A stretch of DNA of 64,000 bases from Nocardioidaceae bacterium (GTDB lineage: Bacteria > Actinomycetota > Actinomycetes > Propionibacteriales > Nocardioidaceae). Below the pieces are notes generated by a model that did not search any database, was not told the DNA's origin, and saw only the letters and a program-made list of their open reading frames with translations. The DNA is taken from positions 62,001-126,000 of the forward strand of contig WQZX01000001.1 of the NCBI GenBank assembly GCA_009780515.1, read 5' to 3'. A program made the position numbers and the translations under genes. Positions 9,347 through 19,495 of this stretch are shown here, piece by piece (positions within the stretch are counted from its first letter, which is position 1; every line of letters starts with the position of its first letter).

Positions 9347-10261
9347 TCAGCCGGAGATGCTCCCGAGCCCGCTGAGGCCCGGCATGCCGGTCACCTGACC
9401 GGCCGGCGGCGCCTGCACGTGCACGGCCTCGCCGAACTCGCCCAGGGTCGTGGTCATCGACTCCAGCGGCTGCATGTCCACCTTGACCTGGACGACGCGG
9501 CCCTTGGGGTCGATCCAGATGTCCTCGTCGGCGGTCTTCGGCAGCTGCACCGATCCGGTGGCGGGAAGGCCCATCGACTTCGCCGCATCCGACACCCGCA
9601 CCGTCATCCGGTAGTGATCGGCCTGCTTCCCGCCGGCGGAGTCCTTGCCGACGTACGTCGCCTTGGTGATGTACGGCGTCATCTTGTCGAACATCGACAG
9701 CGGGTCCGAGAGCGCGCCGGACATGCTGCCCATGCCCATCGAGCTCATGTCGGACGACGTCAGCTTGATCCACTTGGAGCCGACGTTGAACATCGGGGAC
9801 CTCATGTAGATGGTGCCGTCGACGAGGCGCTCGCTGATGTTCGCCGGCCCCAGCGACATGGTCATCGAGCCCTCGACGGCGGGCTTCATCTCGATGTCGC
9901 CGTCCATGGTCATCCGGACCGACTGACCGGCGGCGCTCATGTTCATCACCACGTGCTCGTGCGCGCTGCGGGTGTTGCCGATCGCCGACTCGAGGACCTT
10001 CGTGATCCTGGCCTTCGACACCACGCTGCCCGCGGCAGGCGCCTGCGGGACGGCGGACAGGGCCGCACCGGCGGCGTTGCCCACAGCGTTGCCGACGGCG
10101 TTGCCCACCGCCTTGCCGGGCGCCGACGAGGACGAGCCGGCGGACGCCGACGCAGGCGCCTTGGCTGTCGCGCCCGGGCTGTTGCCCCCGCACCCGGAGA
10201 CCCCGGTCACGAGGAGGGCGGCAACCGCGAGGGCGGCGGTGGAGCGGAGCGGGGACGGCAT
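9347..10261 (-). CDS. LppX/LprG-like lipoprotein
   Basis: A 304-residue lipoprotein. The signal peptide ends in the lipobox VSGC at residues 21-24, giving a lipid-anchored product outside the membrane. After an Ala/Ser/Gly-rich linker comes a Met-rich, beta-strand-dominated domain (MTMDGDIEMKPAVEGSMTM; later DEDIWIDPKGRVVQVKV). This has the layout of the LolA-like half-barrel seen in mycobacterial LppX, LprA and LprG, which bind hydrophobic molecules. The lipid ligand is not known here. It lies 23 bases downstream of the RDD gene in the same direction and may be cotranscribed with it. Confidence 0.78.
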   Translation of the reverse strand: MPSPLRSTAALAVAALLVTGVSGCGGNSPGATAKAPASASAGSSSSAPGKAVGNAVGNAVGNAAGAALSAVPQAPAAGSVVSKARITKVLESAIGNTRSAHEHVVMNMSAAGQSVRMTMDGDIEMKPAVEGSMTMSLGPANISERLVDGTIYMRSPMFNVGSKWIKLTSSDMSSMGMGSMSGALSDPLSMFDKMTPYITKATYVGKDSAGGKQADHYRMTVRVSDAAKSMGLPATGSVQLPKTADEDIWIDPKGRVVQVKVDMQPLESMTTTLGEFGEAVHVQAPPAGQVTGMPGLSGLGSISG

Positions 10262-10284
10262 GGTGGCTTCCTCTCAGACGGGCG

Positions 10285-10731
10285 CTAGCGACCCATCAAC
10301 TTGTGGAGCGTGGCGAAGGTGACGGTCGACCCACCGGCCGCCAGGTCGTGGAGCCCGCGACCGTCGTCGCGGAAGACCAGCGGCGGGATGACGAGCAGGA
10401 TCAGGATCTGGCGCAGCATGATCTTCGTCGGGTGCAGCCTGCGCAGCCGCCCGTCGGCCGGTACGACGCAGAGCCCGGTCAGCAGCTTGCCGAGCGATCC
10501 CCCGCCGAGCCAGGTCATCAGGGTGGTCTCGCACACGAACGCCACCAGCACCCAGGTCGTCGAGCTCGTGTCGGGATCCTTGCCCGTGGCGAGGCTGACG
10601 AACGGGATCGCGTTCGGGCCGACGAACGCAGCGACCACGAGGGTGCAGATCAGCCAGTCGACGAGCAGCGCGAGCATCCGGCGCGGCCACGAGGCGTTCG
10701 GGATCGTCGCGGGAGGCGTCGTGGCGGGCAC
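10285..10731 (-). CDS. RDD-family membrane protein
   Basis: A 148-residue membrane protein with the RDD fold layout: [17 protein letters not shown] carries the Arg and Asp of the family's first helix, followed by a second hydrophobic helix, the [10 protein letters not shown] segment, a third helix ([12 protein letters not shown]), and a [15 protein letters not shown] loop near the end. RDD proteins are small integral membrane proteins of mostly unknown function, some linked to osmotic or ion stress. It is divergent from the glutamine synthetase gene at 10911, with the shared region holding a GlnR-like box. Confidence 0.85.
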   Translation of the reverse strand: MPATTPPATIPNASWPRRMLALLVDWLICTLVVAAFVGPNAIPFVSLATGKDPDTSSTTWVLVAFVCETTLMTWLGGGSLGKLLTGLCVVPADGRLRRLHPTKIMLRQILILLVIPPLVFRDDGRGLHDLAAGGSTVTFATLHKLMGR

Positions 10732-10786
10732 CGGGCAAGCCTAGTGGCTCCAGCACGGTGGCCCAGATCACGCCGTCCCGCCCCCG

Positions 10787-10852
10787 ATCGGGCGGGTTGT
10801 TTACATTCCCGAAACAATCGGGCGGGTTCACGAAATCTGGGCTGCCTACGGT
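10787..10852 (+). promoter_or_regulatory. GlnR-like box and promoter of the type III glutamine synthetase
   Basis: TTTAC-ATTCCC-GAAAC at 10800-10815 fits the actinobacterial GlnR pattern (gTnAc, six bases, GaAAc). It sits between two direct copies of ATCGGGCGGGTT (10787-10798 and 10817-10828, 30 bases apart). A candidate -35 GGTTCA (10825-10830) and -10 TACGGT (10847-10852), 16 bases apart, put the box near -50, a typical activator position. The gene was likely selected for nitrogen-responsive control, by analogy with other GlnR targets. Confidence 0.6.
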
Positions 10853-10910
10853 CCACACCGAACCCGAGTCGATCGGATGCGCACCCGCGCGTCCCAGCGA
10901 GGAGCTGAAC

Positions 10911-13091
<2,181 letters not shown>

Positions 13092-13126
13092 TCCGAGGGG
13101 CGTCGAGCCTGCCGAGACCCCCGTTT

Positions 13127-13208
13127 GTTACGGGAATGTAAGAAGTTGGCCGAGACCGGTCGTCCTGCGGGACCGACCGGTCTCGTGCCGTCTTCCGACG
13201 TGTAGGTT
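13127..13208 (+). promoter_or_regulatory. GlnR-like box and -10 element upstream of glnA
   Basis: GTTAC-GGGAAT-GTAAG at 13127-13142 follows the GlnR spacing. Its core, CGGGAATGTAA, is the reverse complement of TTACATTCCCG in the box before the type III gene. A TAGGTT -10-like element lies at 13203-13208, which would put the box about 75-80 bases upstream of the start of transcription. The hairpin at 13151-13185 lies between them. Confidence 0.55.
13151..13185 (+). terminator. hairpin after the type III glutamine synthetase gene
   Basis: A perfect 12-bp stem (CGAGACCGGTCG at 13151-13162, CGACCGGTCTCG at 13174-13185) with an 11-base loop. It lies 60 bases after the stop of the upstream gene and before the TAGGTT of glnA. 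Only a short CGTCTT follows, not a T-tract. It is probably a terminator that separates the two glutamine synthetase transcripts. Confidence 0.65.
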
Positions 13209-13265
13209 GCTGGGGCAGGCCGGACGGCTAGCCCGCCCGGCGTACGGCCTCCCAAGGAGATGATG

Positions 13266-14684
13266 GTGTTCAACAACAGCGACGAGGTTCTCAAGTTCAT
13301 CGCGGACGAGGGCGTCGAGATGGTCGACGTCCGCTTCTGCGACCTGCCCGGCATCATGCAGCACTTCACGGTGCCGGTGTCGTCCTTCGACCAGTCGGTG
13401 TTCGATGACGGACTGGGCTTCGACGGCTCCTCGATCCGCGGCTTCCAGGCGATCAACGAGTCGGACATGTCGCTGTTCCCGGACCCCACGACGGCGTACG
13501 TCGACCCGTTCCGCAAGCGCAAGACGCTGAACATGAACTTCTTCATCCACGACCCGATCACCGGTGAGGCCTACTCGCGCGACCCGCGCAACATCGCCCG
13601 CAAGGCGCTGGCCCACCTGTCCTCGACCGGCGTCGCGGACACCGCCTTCTTCGCACCCGAGGCCGAGTTCTACATCTTCGACAACGTCCGCTACTCCACG
13701 GGCGCCAACGAGGGCTACTTCCACATCGACTCGATCGAGGGCTGGTGGAACTCCGGCGCCGAGGGCGACAACCTCGGCTACAAGACCCGCTTCAAGGGCG
13801 GCTACTTCCCGGTCGAGCCGTACGACCACTACTCCGACCTGCGCGCCGACATGAGCGCGAACCTCGAGCGGGTCGGGCTGCAGGTCGAGCGCGCGCACCA
13901 CGAGGTCGGCACCGCCGGCCAGGCCGAGATCAACTACCGGTTCGACACCCTGCTCAAGGCCGCCGACGATGTCATGAAGTTCAAGTACATCATCAAGAAC
14001 ACCGCCTGGGAGCAGGGCAAGTCGGTCACCTTCATGCCGAAGCCGATCTTCGGCGACAACGGCTCGGGCATGCACGTCCATCAGTCGCTGTGGAAGGGCG
14101 GCTCGCCGCTGTTCTACGACGAGACCGGGTACGCCGGGCTCTCCGACCTCGCGCGCTGGTACATCGGCGGCATCCTGAAGCACGCCCCCGCCGTGCTCGC
14201 CTTCACCAACCCGACGGTCAACTCCTTCCACCGCCTGGTCCCCGGCTACGAGGCCCCCATCTCGCTGGTCTACTCCTCGCGCAACCGCTCCGCCTCGGTC
14301 CGCATCCCGATCACGGGCACGAACGCGAAGGCCAAGCGCGTCGAGACCCGGTTCCCCGACCCGTCGGCGAACCCGTACCTCGCGTTCTCCGCCCTCATGC
14401 TGGCCGGCCTGGACGGCGTACAGAACAAGATCGAGCCGGCCGCCCCGATCGACAAGGACATCTACGAGCTCCCGCCGGACGAGATGGCCGAGATCGACCA
14501 GGTCCCGACGTCCCTCGGCGCCGTCCTCGACGCCCTCGAGGCCGACCACGAGTTCCTCACGGCCGGCAACGTCTTCACGCCGGACCTGATCGAGACCTGG
14601 ATCGACTACAAGCGGACCAACGAGATCGCCCCCGTCCAGCTCCGCCCCCACCCCCACGAGTTCGAGCTCTATTACGACATCTGA
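13266..14684 (+). CDS. glnA: glutamine synthetase type I
   Basis: A 472-residue GSI-beta-type enzyme, the main ammonia-assimilating glutamine synthetase. The family landmarks are intact: [29 protein letters not shown], the NRSASVRIP substrate motif, and the tyrosine in KDIYELPP that is adenylylated in regulated enzymes. The GTG at 13266 is preferred: AAGGAG ends six bases before it and the protein then begins [11 protein letters not shown], as actinobacterial GlnA does. Two in-frame ATGs at 13260 and 13263 lie too close to the ribosome site. A strong terminator follows. Confidence 0.95.
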   Translation: MFNNSDEVLKFIADEGVEMVDVRFCDLPGIMQHFTVPVSSFDQSVFDDGLGFDGSSIRGFQAINESDMSLFPDPTTAYVDPFRKRKTLNMNFFIHDPITGEAYSRDPRNIARKALAHLSSTGVADTAFFAPEAEFYIFDNVRYSTGANEGYFHIDSIEGWWNSGAEGDNLGYKTRFKGGYFPVEPYDHYSDLRADMSANLERVGLQVERAHHEVGTAGQAEINYRFDTLLKAADDVMKFKYIIKNTAWEQGKSVTFMPKPIFGDNGSGMHVHQSLWKGGSPLFYDETGYAGLSDLARWYIGGILKHAPAVLAFTNPTVNSFHRLVPGYEAPISLVYSSRNRSASVRIPITGTNAKAKRVETRFPDPSANPYLAFSALMLAGLDGVQNKIEPAAPIDKDIYELPPDEMAEIDQVPTSLGAVLDALEADHEFLTAGNVFTPDLIETWIDYKRTNEIAPVQLRPHPHEFELYYDI

Positions 14685-14722
14685 TCCCGCGTGGGTGACG
14701 CCCACCGGCTGAGTGCCTGAAG

Positions 14723-14782
14723 ACGGCCCCTGACCTGCGAAGACACCTTCCAACGTCTTCCATCGTCAGGGGTCGTTTTTCG
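14723..14782. terminator. strong intrinsic terminator, left edge of the island
   Basis: An outer stem ACGGCCCCTGAC (14723-14734) pairs with GTCAGGGGTCGT (14765-14776), with one G-T pair. An inner GAAGAC/GTCTTC stem extends it, and TTTTTCGTTCTT follows. It ends glnA transcription and separates the core chromosome from the minus-strand defence operon whose last stop is at 14854. Confidence 0.88.
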
Positions 14783-14853
14783 TTCTTCTGCGGCCCCAGT
14801 GCGGCCCAGACGGTTCCCAACCGCCGGTGCGGCACCACCTTCGTCGGCGGCGA

Positions 14854-16758
14854 TCACGACGCGGTGCTGTTGATCCGCTCGAAGAGCTTCTCGAACCTTG
14901 CCAGTGATGCGTCGTTGAGGGTGTCCAGAAGGTCGGGGTTCCTGAGCAAGACATCGGCTGGCTTGTAGTGGTCGAAGGCGCCGTGTGCGTCCGTCAGTCG
15001 CTTCACGATCCGATCGCCGTGCCCGAGGTCCACGGCAGTGAACGAGGTGCCGAACGCCTTGTTGAACAGGGCGAGGTAGTCATCGACCTCGAACAGGTCC
15101 TCGATGTCCGAGTGCTTGGTGCCCGTGATCTCGTTGACCTGTACGATCCGGTCCCGCCTCAGACGCGCGGCATCGACGGCCTTTCCGAGACGCTCGGCAC
15201 CCTCCGTGCCGGAGTCGACCAAGACGGTGACGTCGAGGTTCTGGCCCATCAGGCTGACGAAGGCCGGAATGTTAGCGGCACCGCCAGTCGGCATGATCCG
15301 CCAGCGAGGGTCCAGAGGCGTCCGCTCCCGGTCCGCGAGCGCCCGGCTGAGGAGGTCCAGGAAGACGAAGTCGCTCGGCCCCTCTACAAGCAGATTGTCC
15401 TTGCCGATGAACAGGTGCTGCGCGATGTCGTATCCCAGAGCGGCCTGCAGCGGGAAGACGCTGCTCTCTCCCACCTCGAGCGCCTCTTGGGTAACGGTGG
15501 CACCGGTCTTCGGCCCGCCGTCTTCGACGATGCGGACGCGGTCGATCTTGTCGGTCTCGACAAGGAACGGACTGTGGGTCGTGTACACAACCTGAACCGA
15601 GGTGGCGAGACGCTCGTTGATGAACCGGAGCAGATCGCCCTGGGCTCGGGCGTGCAACGTCAGACCGGGCTCATCAAGGAGTACGACTACGGGCTCCTTG
15701 CGGGTCTCGAACTCCGTGAATGCGGCGAGGAACGAGAAGAACCAGCGGAAGCCCGAGGACCGCTGAGCAAAGTTGTTCGTGAACGCATGGCGCGAGTCCT
15801 CGACGCGGATGTCGAGGAACGTGTGGACGATCGTCTGCTGATGCGGAGCCGTATTCTCGATCTGGCGGTCGATGTCGAACTGCACACGCAGGTTGGTGTT
15901 CTGCTTCCAATACTCGAAGACCTGACTGGTCAGCTCATGGCCGACCGCTTCCAACTCGGCCTTCCGGTCCTCGTAGTCGTCATGGGCCAGCGCCTCCGGC
16001 GTCGTGCTCGCGAGTCGGAGCAGTGCCCTTGCGGTCTGGTCGGCAGAAGAACCAACCCGCTCGTCGGCGGTTCCGAGGGCGGCAACGTCGATCCGCCCTT
16101 CGAGGCTGGAGTAGTCGGAGAAGTAGAAGAACTTCGGAAGCCGGTCCTTGAGCAGGTTCACGACCACGCGCCAGGCCGTGGTTCCGTTGAGCTTCGCCAG
16201 CTCGGCCCGGATGCCGGCGATCTCCCCTGCGGTCTTCTCCGCCTGGGGGTCGTCGGCATCCGCCAGCTTCACGCAGATCGGCTCGATCGCGTCCAGGTCC
16301 TTGGCATCTTTGAAGGGCTCAAGCGTCTTCTTCCGGATCGCCGTGCGCCCAAGGAGGTTTTCCACAGCCAGGCGGCCGTCGGTCTGCACCGTCCAATGAG
16401 GGGTGCTCTCGTTGTACCGGCGGGAGACAGTGACCTCAGACCCGAGGAGGGCTCCCGGCCCAAGAGCCGCCTCAACGAGATCGAGGTGAGACTGGTCGAG
16501 CACGAACGTCGCAGCAATCGGAACAGCATTGCCGATCGTTTCCTCGCGCCGGTCCTTCGAGAGCAACCATCGCGGGTAGTCGCGCTGCTCGTCGAAATCC
16601 TCCCCGTCGACCGGGTTGAGTCGGTGAAGTGCGGACAGGATCGCCGTCTTCCCGGACTCGTTCATACCCACGAGGCAGGTGACATTCTCGTCGACGGCCA
16701 CATCGCCGCTGTCGATGATGTTCCGAAACCTCTGGACGCGGATCCTGGTCAGCTGCAC
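14854..16758 (-). CDS. OLD-family ATP-dependent endonuclease (ATPase plus TOPRIM)
   Basis: A 634-residue protein of the OLD (overcoming lysogenization defect) class. The N-terminal ABC/SMC-type ATPase has a Walker A at residues 31-38 (GMNESGKT), a Walker B VVVLLDEP at 357-364 and an H-loop TTHSPF. The C-terminal TOPRIM nuclease begins LLVEGPSDFVFL (E459, D463) and has VTVLVDSG at 512-517. The second TOPRIM acidic motif reads D515-S-G where D-x-D is usual, so nuclease activity needs checking. OLD proteins act in phage defence. It is the last gene of the minus-strand operon, 85 bases after the preceding one, so it may be cotranscribed or independently expressed. Confidence 0.85.
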   Translation of the reverse strand: MQLTRIRVQRFRNIIDSGDVAVDENVTCLVGMNESGKTAILSALHRLNPVDGEDFDEQRDYPRWLLSKDRREETIGNAVPIAATFVLDQSHLDLVEAALGPGALLGSEVTVSRRYNESTPHWTVQTDGRLAVENLLGRTAIRKKTLEPFKDAKDLDAIEPICVKLADADDPQAEKTAGEIAGIRAELAKLNGTTAWRVVVNLLKDRLPKFFYFSDYSSLEGRIDVAALGTADERVGSSADQTARALLRLASTTPEALAHDDYEDRKAELEAVGHELTSQVFEYWKQNTNLRVQFDIDRQIENTAPHQQTIVHTFLDIRVEDSRHAFTNNFAQRSSGFRWFFSFLAAFTEFETRKEPVVVLLDEPGLTLHARAQGDLLRFINERLATSVQVVYTTHSPFLVETDKIDRVRIVEDGGPKTGATVTQEALEVGESSVFPLQAALGYDIAQHLFIGKDNLLVEGPSDFVFLDLLSRALADRERTPLDPRWRIMPTGGAANIPAFVSLMGQNLDVTVLVDSGTEGAERLGKAVDAARLRRDRIVQVNEITGTKHSDIEDLFEVDDYLALFNKAFGTSFTAVDLGHGDRIVKRLTDAHGAFDHYKPADVLLRNPDLLDTLNDASLARFEKLFERINSTAS

Positions 16759-16843
16759 GTGTGACTCCTGTTCATCTCCTCGGGTGGGATGAGTCTAGGA
16801 AGAGCCGCCGACAGTAGTGACTGGAATCGCCATCGAGACGGAG

Positions 16844-18397
16844 TCAACGCCTGCGCGGCCGCAGCGCGGTCAGCGCGTCGTCTGCCTGCTCCGGATCAAC
16901 CGCTGATGCCAAGGCAAGAAAATCAGCCTCTGTGATCGATTCGACGAGCTTCACCGCATCGATACCGACCACGGTGATCCCATTCCCTTTGGATATCACC
17001 TCAGAGCCCGGGGGGACCTTCACGACGGTCGTCACGGGCCAGCCCAGCTTGCGAGCGACACGGAGGCGAGCCGCTGCCTTGGACCTGGAGCCGAGTTCGG
17101 CATAAGCAACCGCAACCGACTCCGCGGCCGCAACTCGCCCGGCGTCGGAACCCTCCGAGGGACCAACCTCCGGTATCGCATCTGCTGCGATGGATACCTG
17201 CGGTCCGTCCCAGACAAAGTCGATCCTCGACGCTGGAACGCCGGGATGTGCTGCTACCCGGACAGCCCATGAAGCCGTGGCATCGTCGAACCTAAGCGAC
17301 CGCAGGGACACGTCCTCCCTCGCCAAGCCTCGAAGTCTTCCGGAGAAGATCGCCGCTACGAGTTGCGTGGCCGGGTCGGCTCCGGTCTCGCTATCCGGCC
17401 ACGCCAGAAGATCCGCAAGGCTCGGGCGCAGCAGCACGAGGATGAGTGCCTTTGCAGACAACAACGCGCTGCCGGTGCTTCGAAACGGTTCGAACTCCAC
17501 CTCTGCGTCAACGAGCTGCCTTACTCGCTGCAGGTTCCGCATGACGAGCCCCAGGTCGTCGTCCGTGAGAGACGCCGCTTCCACCCGCTCGACCACGGCA
17601 GAAAGCACCGCGCCCGGGCTCCACGAGCCGGCGACGTCGAACTCCGTAAGCGCGTCGTACACCGCCGCGAACGTCACGGCATCCGGCGACGCCGGGCCGC
17701 CCTTACTCTCGCCGTGAAAGAGGTCGTCCAGCGCAGTCCAGTTCAACCACGACGGCAGCTCGATGCCGGGGTCGTCGACGGGCGTCCCGAGCACCGAGGC
17801 GGCAAGACCAAGCCGACCAGAGGTGGTCGCGTAACCGACGGCCGCGCTCGCGGCACCTCTGATCCGATCGACGCGACGCCACTCCGGTGATGGCGTCCCA
17901 CCGGGAGATGCAATCGCCACCTCAACCCCGTCGCCCGAGAACAGCTCGGGTGTGACACGGAGCAGATCGTCGTGTGGATGCACGTTGCCGTAGAGGCGAG
18001 CCCGGTGTTCCCGTAGCGAGCGCTCGTCCGGAAAGTGGATCGCTCTGGCGTCCGAGATCTTCGCGGCACGCAGGTACACGGCACCGTCGGCTGGGACGCT
18101 GCCTTCACCCTTGCCGACATCGCCAGCGAGTTCCACGAGTACAGCTGAGCCGGAGCCTCGCTCGGCCGTGACGATGTCGAGTTGCGCCTTCGCTGGCGGT
18201 GCGGTCAGAAGTGGCACCCAGCGCGGCGTCAGGTCGAGCAGGTCCGCGTAGTGCTTCTGGTACGCCTCGCGTGGAGCGATGAGCCGCGACCCGAGGATGG
18301 CGTTGAGGTTCATCCGATTGGTCAGGAAGAACAGCGGCCGGTCGCTGTTCGGCTCGTCGGCCATCTCAAGAAGTCCGAGTTGACCATCGTCCCTCAC
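16844..18397 (-). CDS. unrecognised defence-operon protein
   Basis: A 517-residue soluble acidic protein with no signal peptide or clear membrane helix. The N terminus (DRPLFFLTNRMNLNAILGSR, then LIAPREAYQKHYADLL) looks like a conserved folded domain. The middle is Leu/Ala-rich and helical, and the end (VAVAYAELGSRSKAAARLRV, then TTVVKVPPGSEVISKGNGI) may be a separate small domain. I cannot assign a family. The GTG start overlaps the upstream helicase stop (GTGA), so it is translationally coupled and likely works with the helicases and DrmA/DrmB. It is the most likely unknown component of this system. Confidence 0.75.
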   Translation of the reverse strand: MRDDGQLGLLEMADEPNSDRPLFFLTNRMNLNAILGSRLIAPREAYQKHYADLLDLTPRWVPLLTAPPAKAQLDIVTAERGSGSAVLVELAGDVGKGEGSVPADGAVYLRAAKISDARAIHFPDERSLREHRARLYGNVHPHDDLLRVTPELFSGDGVEVAIASPGGTPSPEWRRVDRIRGAASAAVGYATTSGRLGLAASVLGTPVDDPGIELPSWLNWTALDDLFHGESKGGPASPDAVTFAAVYDALTEFDVAGSWSPGAVLSAVVERVEAASLTDDDLGLVMRNLQRVRQLVDAEVEFEPFRSTGSALLSAKALILVLLRPSLADLLAWPDSETGADPATQLVAAIFSGRLRGLAREDVSLRSLRFDDATASWAVRVAAHPGVPASRIDFVWDGPQVSIAADAIPEVGPSEGSDAGRVAAAESVAVAYAELGSRSKAAARLRVARKLGWPVTTVVKVPPGSEVISKGNGITVVGIDAVKLVESITEADFLALASAVDPEQADDALTALRPRRR

Positions 18398-19494
18398 CGC
18401 CTGCTCACCGACTCTCCCAGATGCGCCACGATGGGCGGAACGTCACTTGCGCCGCTCCACGACAGGTGGAGCTCGTCCCGGGCCCGGGACATCACGACAT
18501 AGAACATCATGCGGAGGGACGCGCTCGTGGCATCGACAGGTGCGCGCTGTAGCTCCGGCACGAACAGCGTGTCGAACTCGAGACCCTTGAGCGACCGGTA
18601 GTGGACCAGTGTGATCGCGGGCTTCTCGAAGTCGAGCATCTTCCGCGACCGGTCGCTCGAGATGTACGCCTGCACCGGGATCGCCAGCTTTCTGGCTTCC
18701 AGCAGCCGGAGCAGGCGCTTCTGCGTCGCGGCGTCCGGGCAGGCGATGCCGATGTTCAGGTTCGTCCGGCCGGAGGCATAACGGGCGACGAAGTCCAAGA
18801 AGTCCTCGGTCTCCTCGTAGCGTCGGAGTGTCGGTTTGTCCCCGTGGCGAGTCGGTGGATCCGGCACGCCGGTTGGGGCGCCCTCGTAGTAGGCCCGCGC
18901 CACCGCCGCGATCTCCGCCGAGTTCCGATAGTTGCGCTTGAGGTCAAGGCACTCGTCGGCTGCGATCGCCGTCGCGATCTCCCTGAGCGTTGTGTTCTGC
19001 TCGAAGAGCTGCTGGTTCTCGTCGGCGAAGACGGTGATGTTCTTCGCCAGGAACCGGGTCATCCGGTAGAAGCCGAGGGGCAGGTCCTGGCCCTCGTCGA
19101 CGAGGAGATCATGCAAGGTGCCGATGTCGGGCATCTTCTTCAGGAACTGCTGTGGCACCTCGTCCCAGTCATAGGAGTAGGAATCGCCCGCATGGGTCGG
19201 CGGCTTCTTGCCGTACTGCTTCTGCCAGAACGCGTTGAACCAGCTGTGGAAGGTGGACACCCGCCCATCTATGCCGACCTCGGCCGCGGCACTGGCCGTG
19301 TACTGCCGGAGCACGTTCGAGTACATGAGCACGTCAGGCTCGCGGTCATCGAACGTGAGCACCTGTGCGCGGTACAGAGCCATGACCGACTTCCCTGTGC
19401 CCGGAGGGCCGCTCACCAGGTAGTTTCCGTCGAGTTCCATGTTGTAGATGAGGTCCTGTTCCTTGGAAAGGTCCTCGAATGCCGGGAGCCGCAC
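18394..19494 (-). CDS. SF1 UvrD/Rep-like helicase
   Basis: A compact 366-residue superfamily 1 helicase/ATPase. Walker A is GPPGTGKS near residue 30, Walker B is LLVDEGQDL, motif III/IV follows as FADENQQLF and RNYRNSAE, and the C-terminal motifs are VHYRSLKGLEFD and MFYVVMSRARDEL. It lacks the long 1B/2B insertions of full UvrD (about 700 residues), so it is probably an accessory motor within a complex. A GTG start lies one base after the DrmB-type stop, and its own stop overlaps the next gene. Substrate is unknown; DNA translocation is the family expectation. Confidence 0.85.
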   Translation of the reverse strand: MRLPAFEDLSKEQDLIYNMELDGNYLVSGPPGTGKSVMALYRAQVLTFDDREPDVLMYSNVLRQYTASAAAEVGIDGRVSTFHSWFNAFWQKQYGKKPPTHAGDSYSYDWDEVPQQFLKKMPDIGTLHDLLVDEGQDLPLGFYRMTRFLAKNITVFADENQQLFEQNTTLREIATAIAADECLDLKRNYRNSAEIAAVARAYYEGAPTGVPDPPTRHGDKPTLRRYEETEDFLDFVARYASGRTNLNIGIACPDAATQKRLLRLLEARKLAIPVQAYISSDRSRKMLDFEKPAITLVHYRSLKGLEFDTLFVPELQRAPVDATSASLRMMFYVVMSRARDELHLSWSGASDVPPIVAHLGESVSRR

Positions 19495-19495
19495 G

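Noticed and set aside
13128..14753. A 541-codon minus-strand frame antisense to glnA
   Set aside because: It is a composition-driven shadow of a highly conserved gene.
14783..14853. A tRNA gene or att core at the left border of the island
   Set aside because: No cloverleaf or CCA-end-like sequence was seen, and no matching direct repeat could be found within the window.
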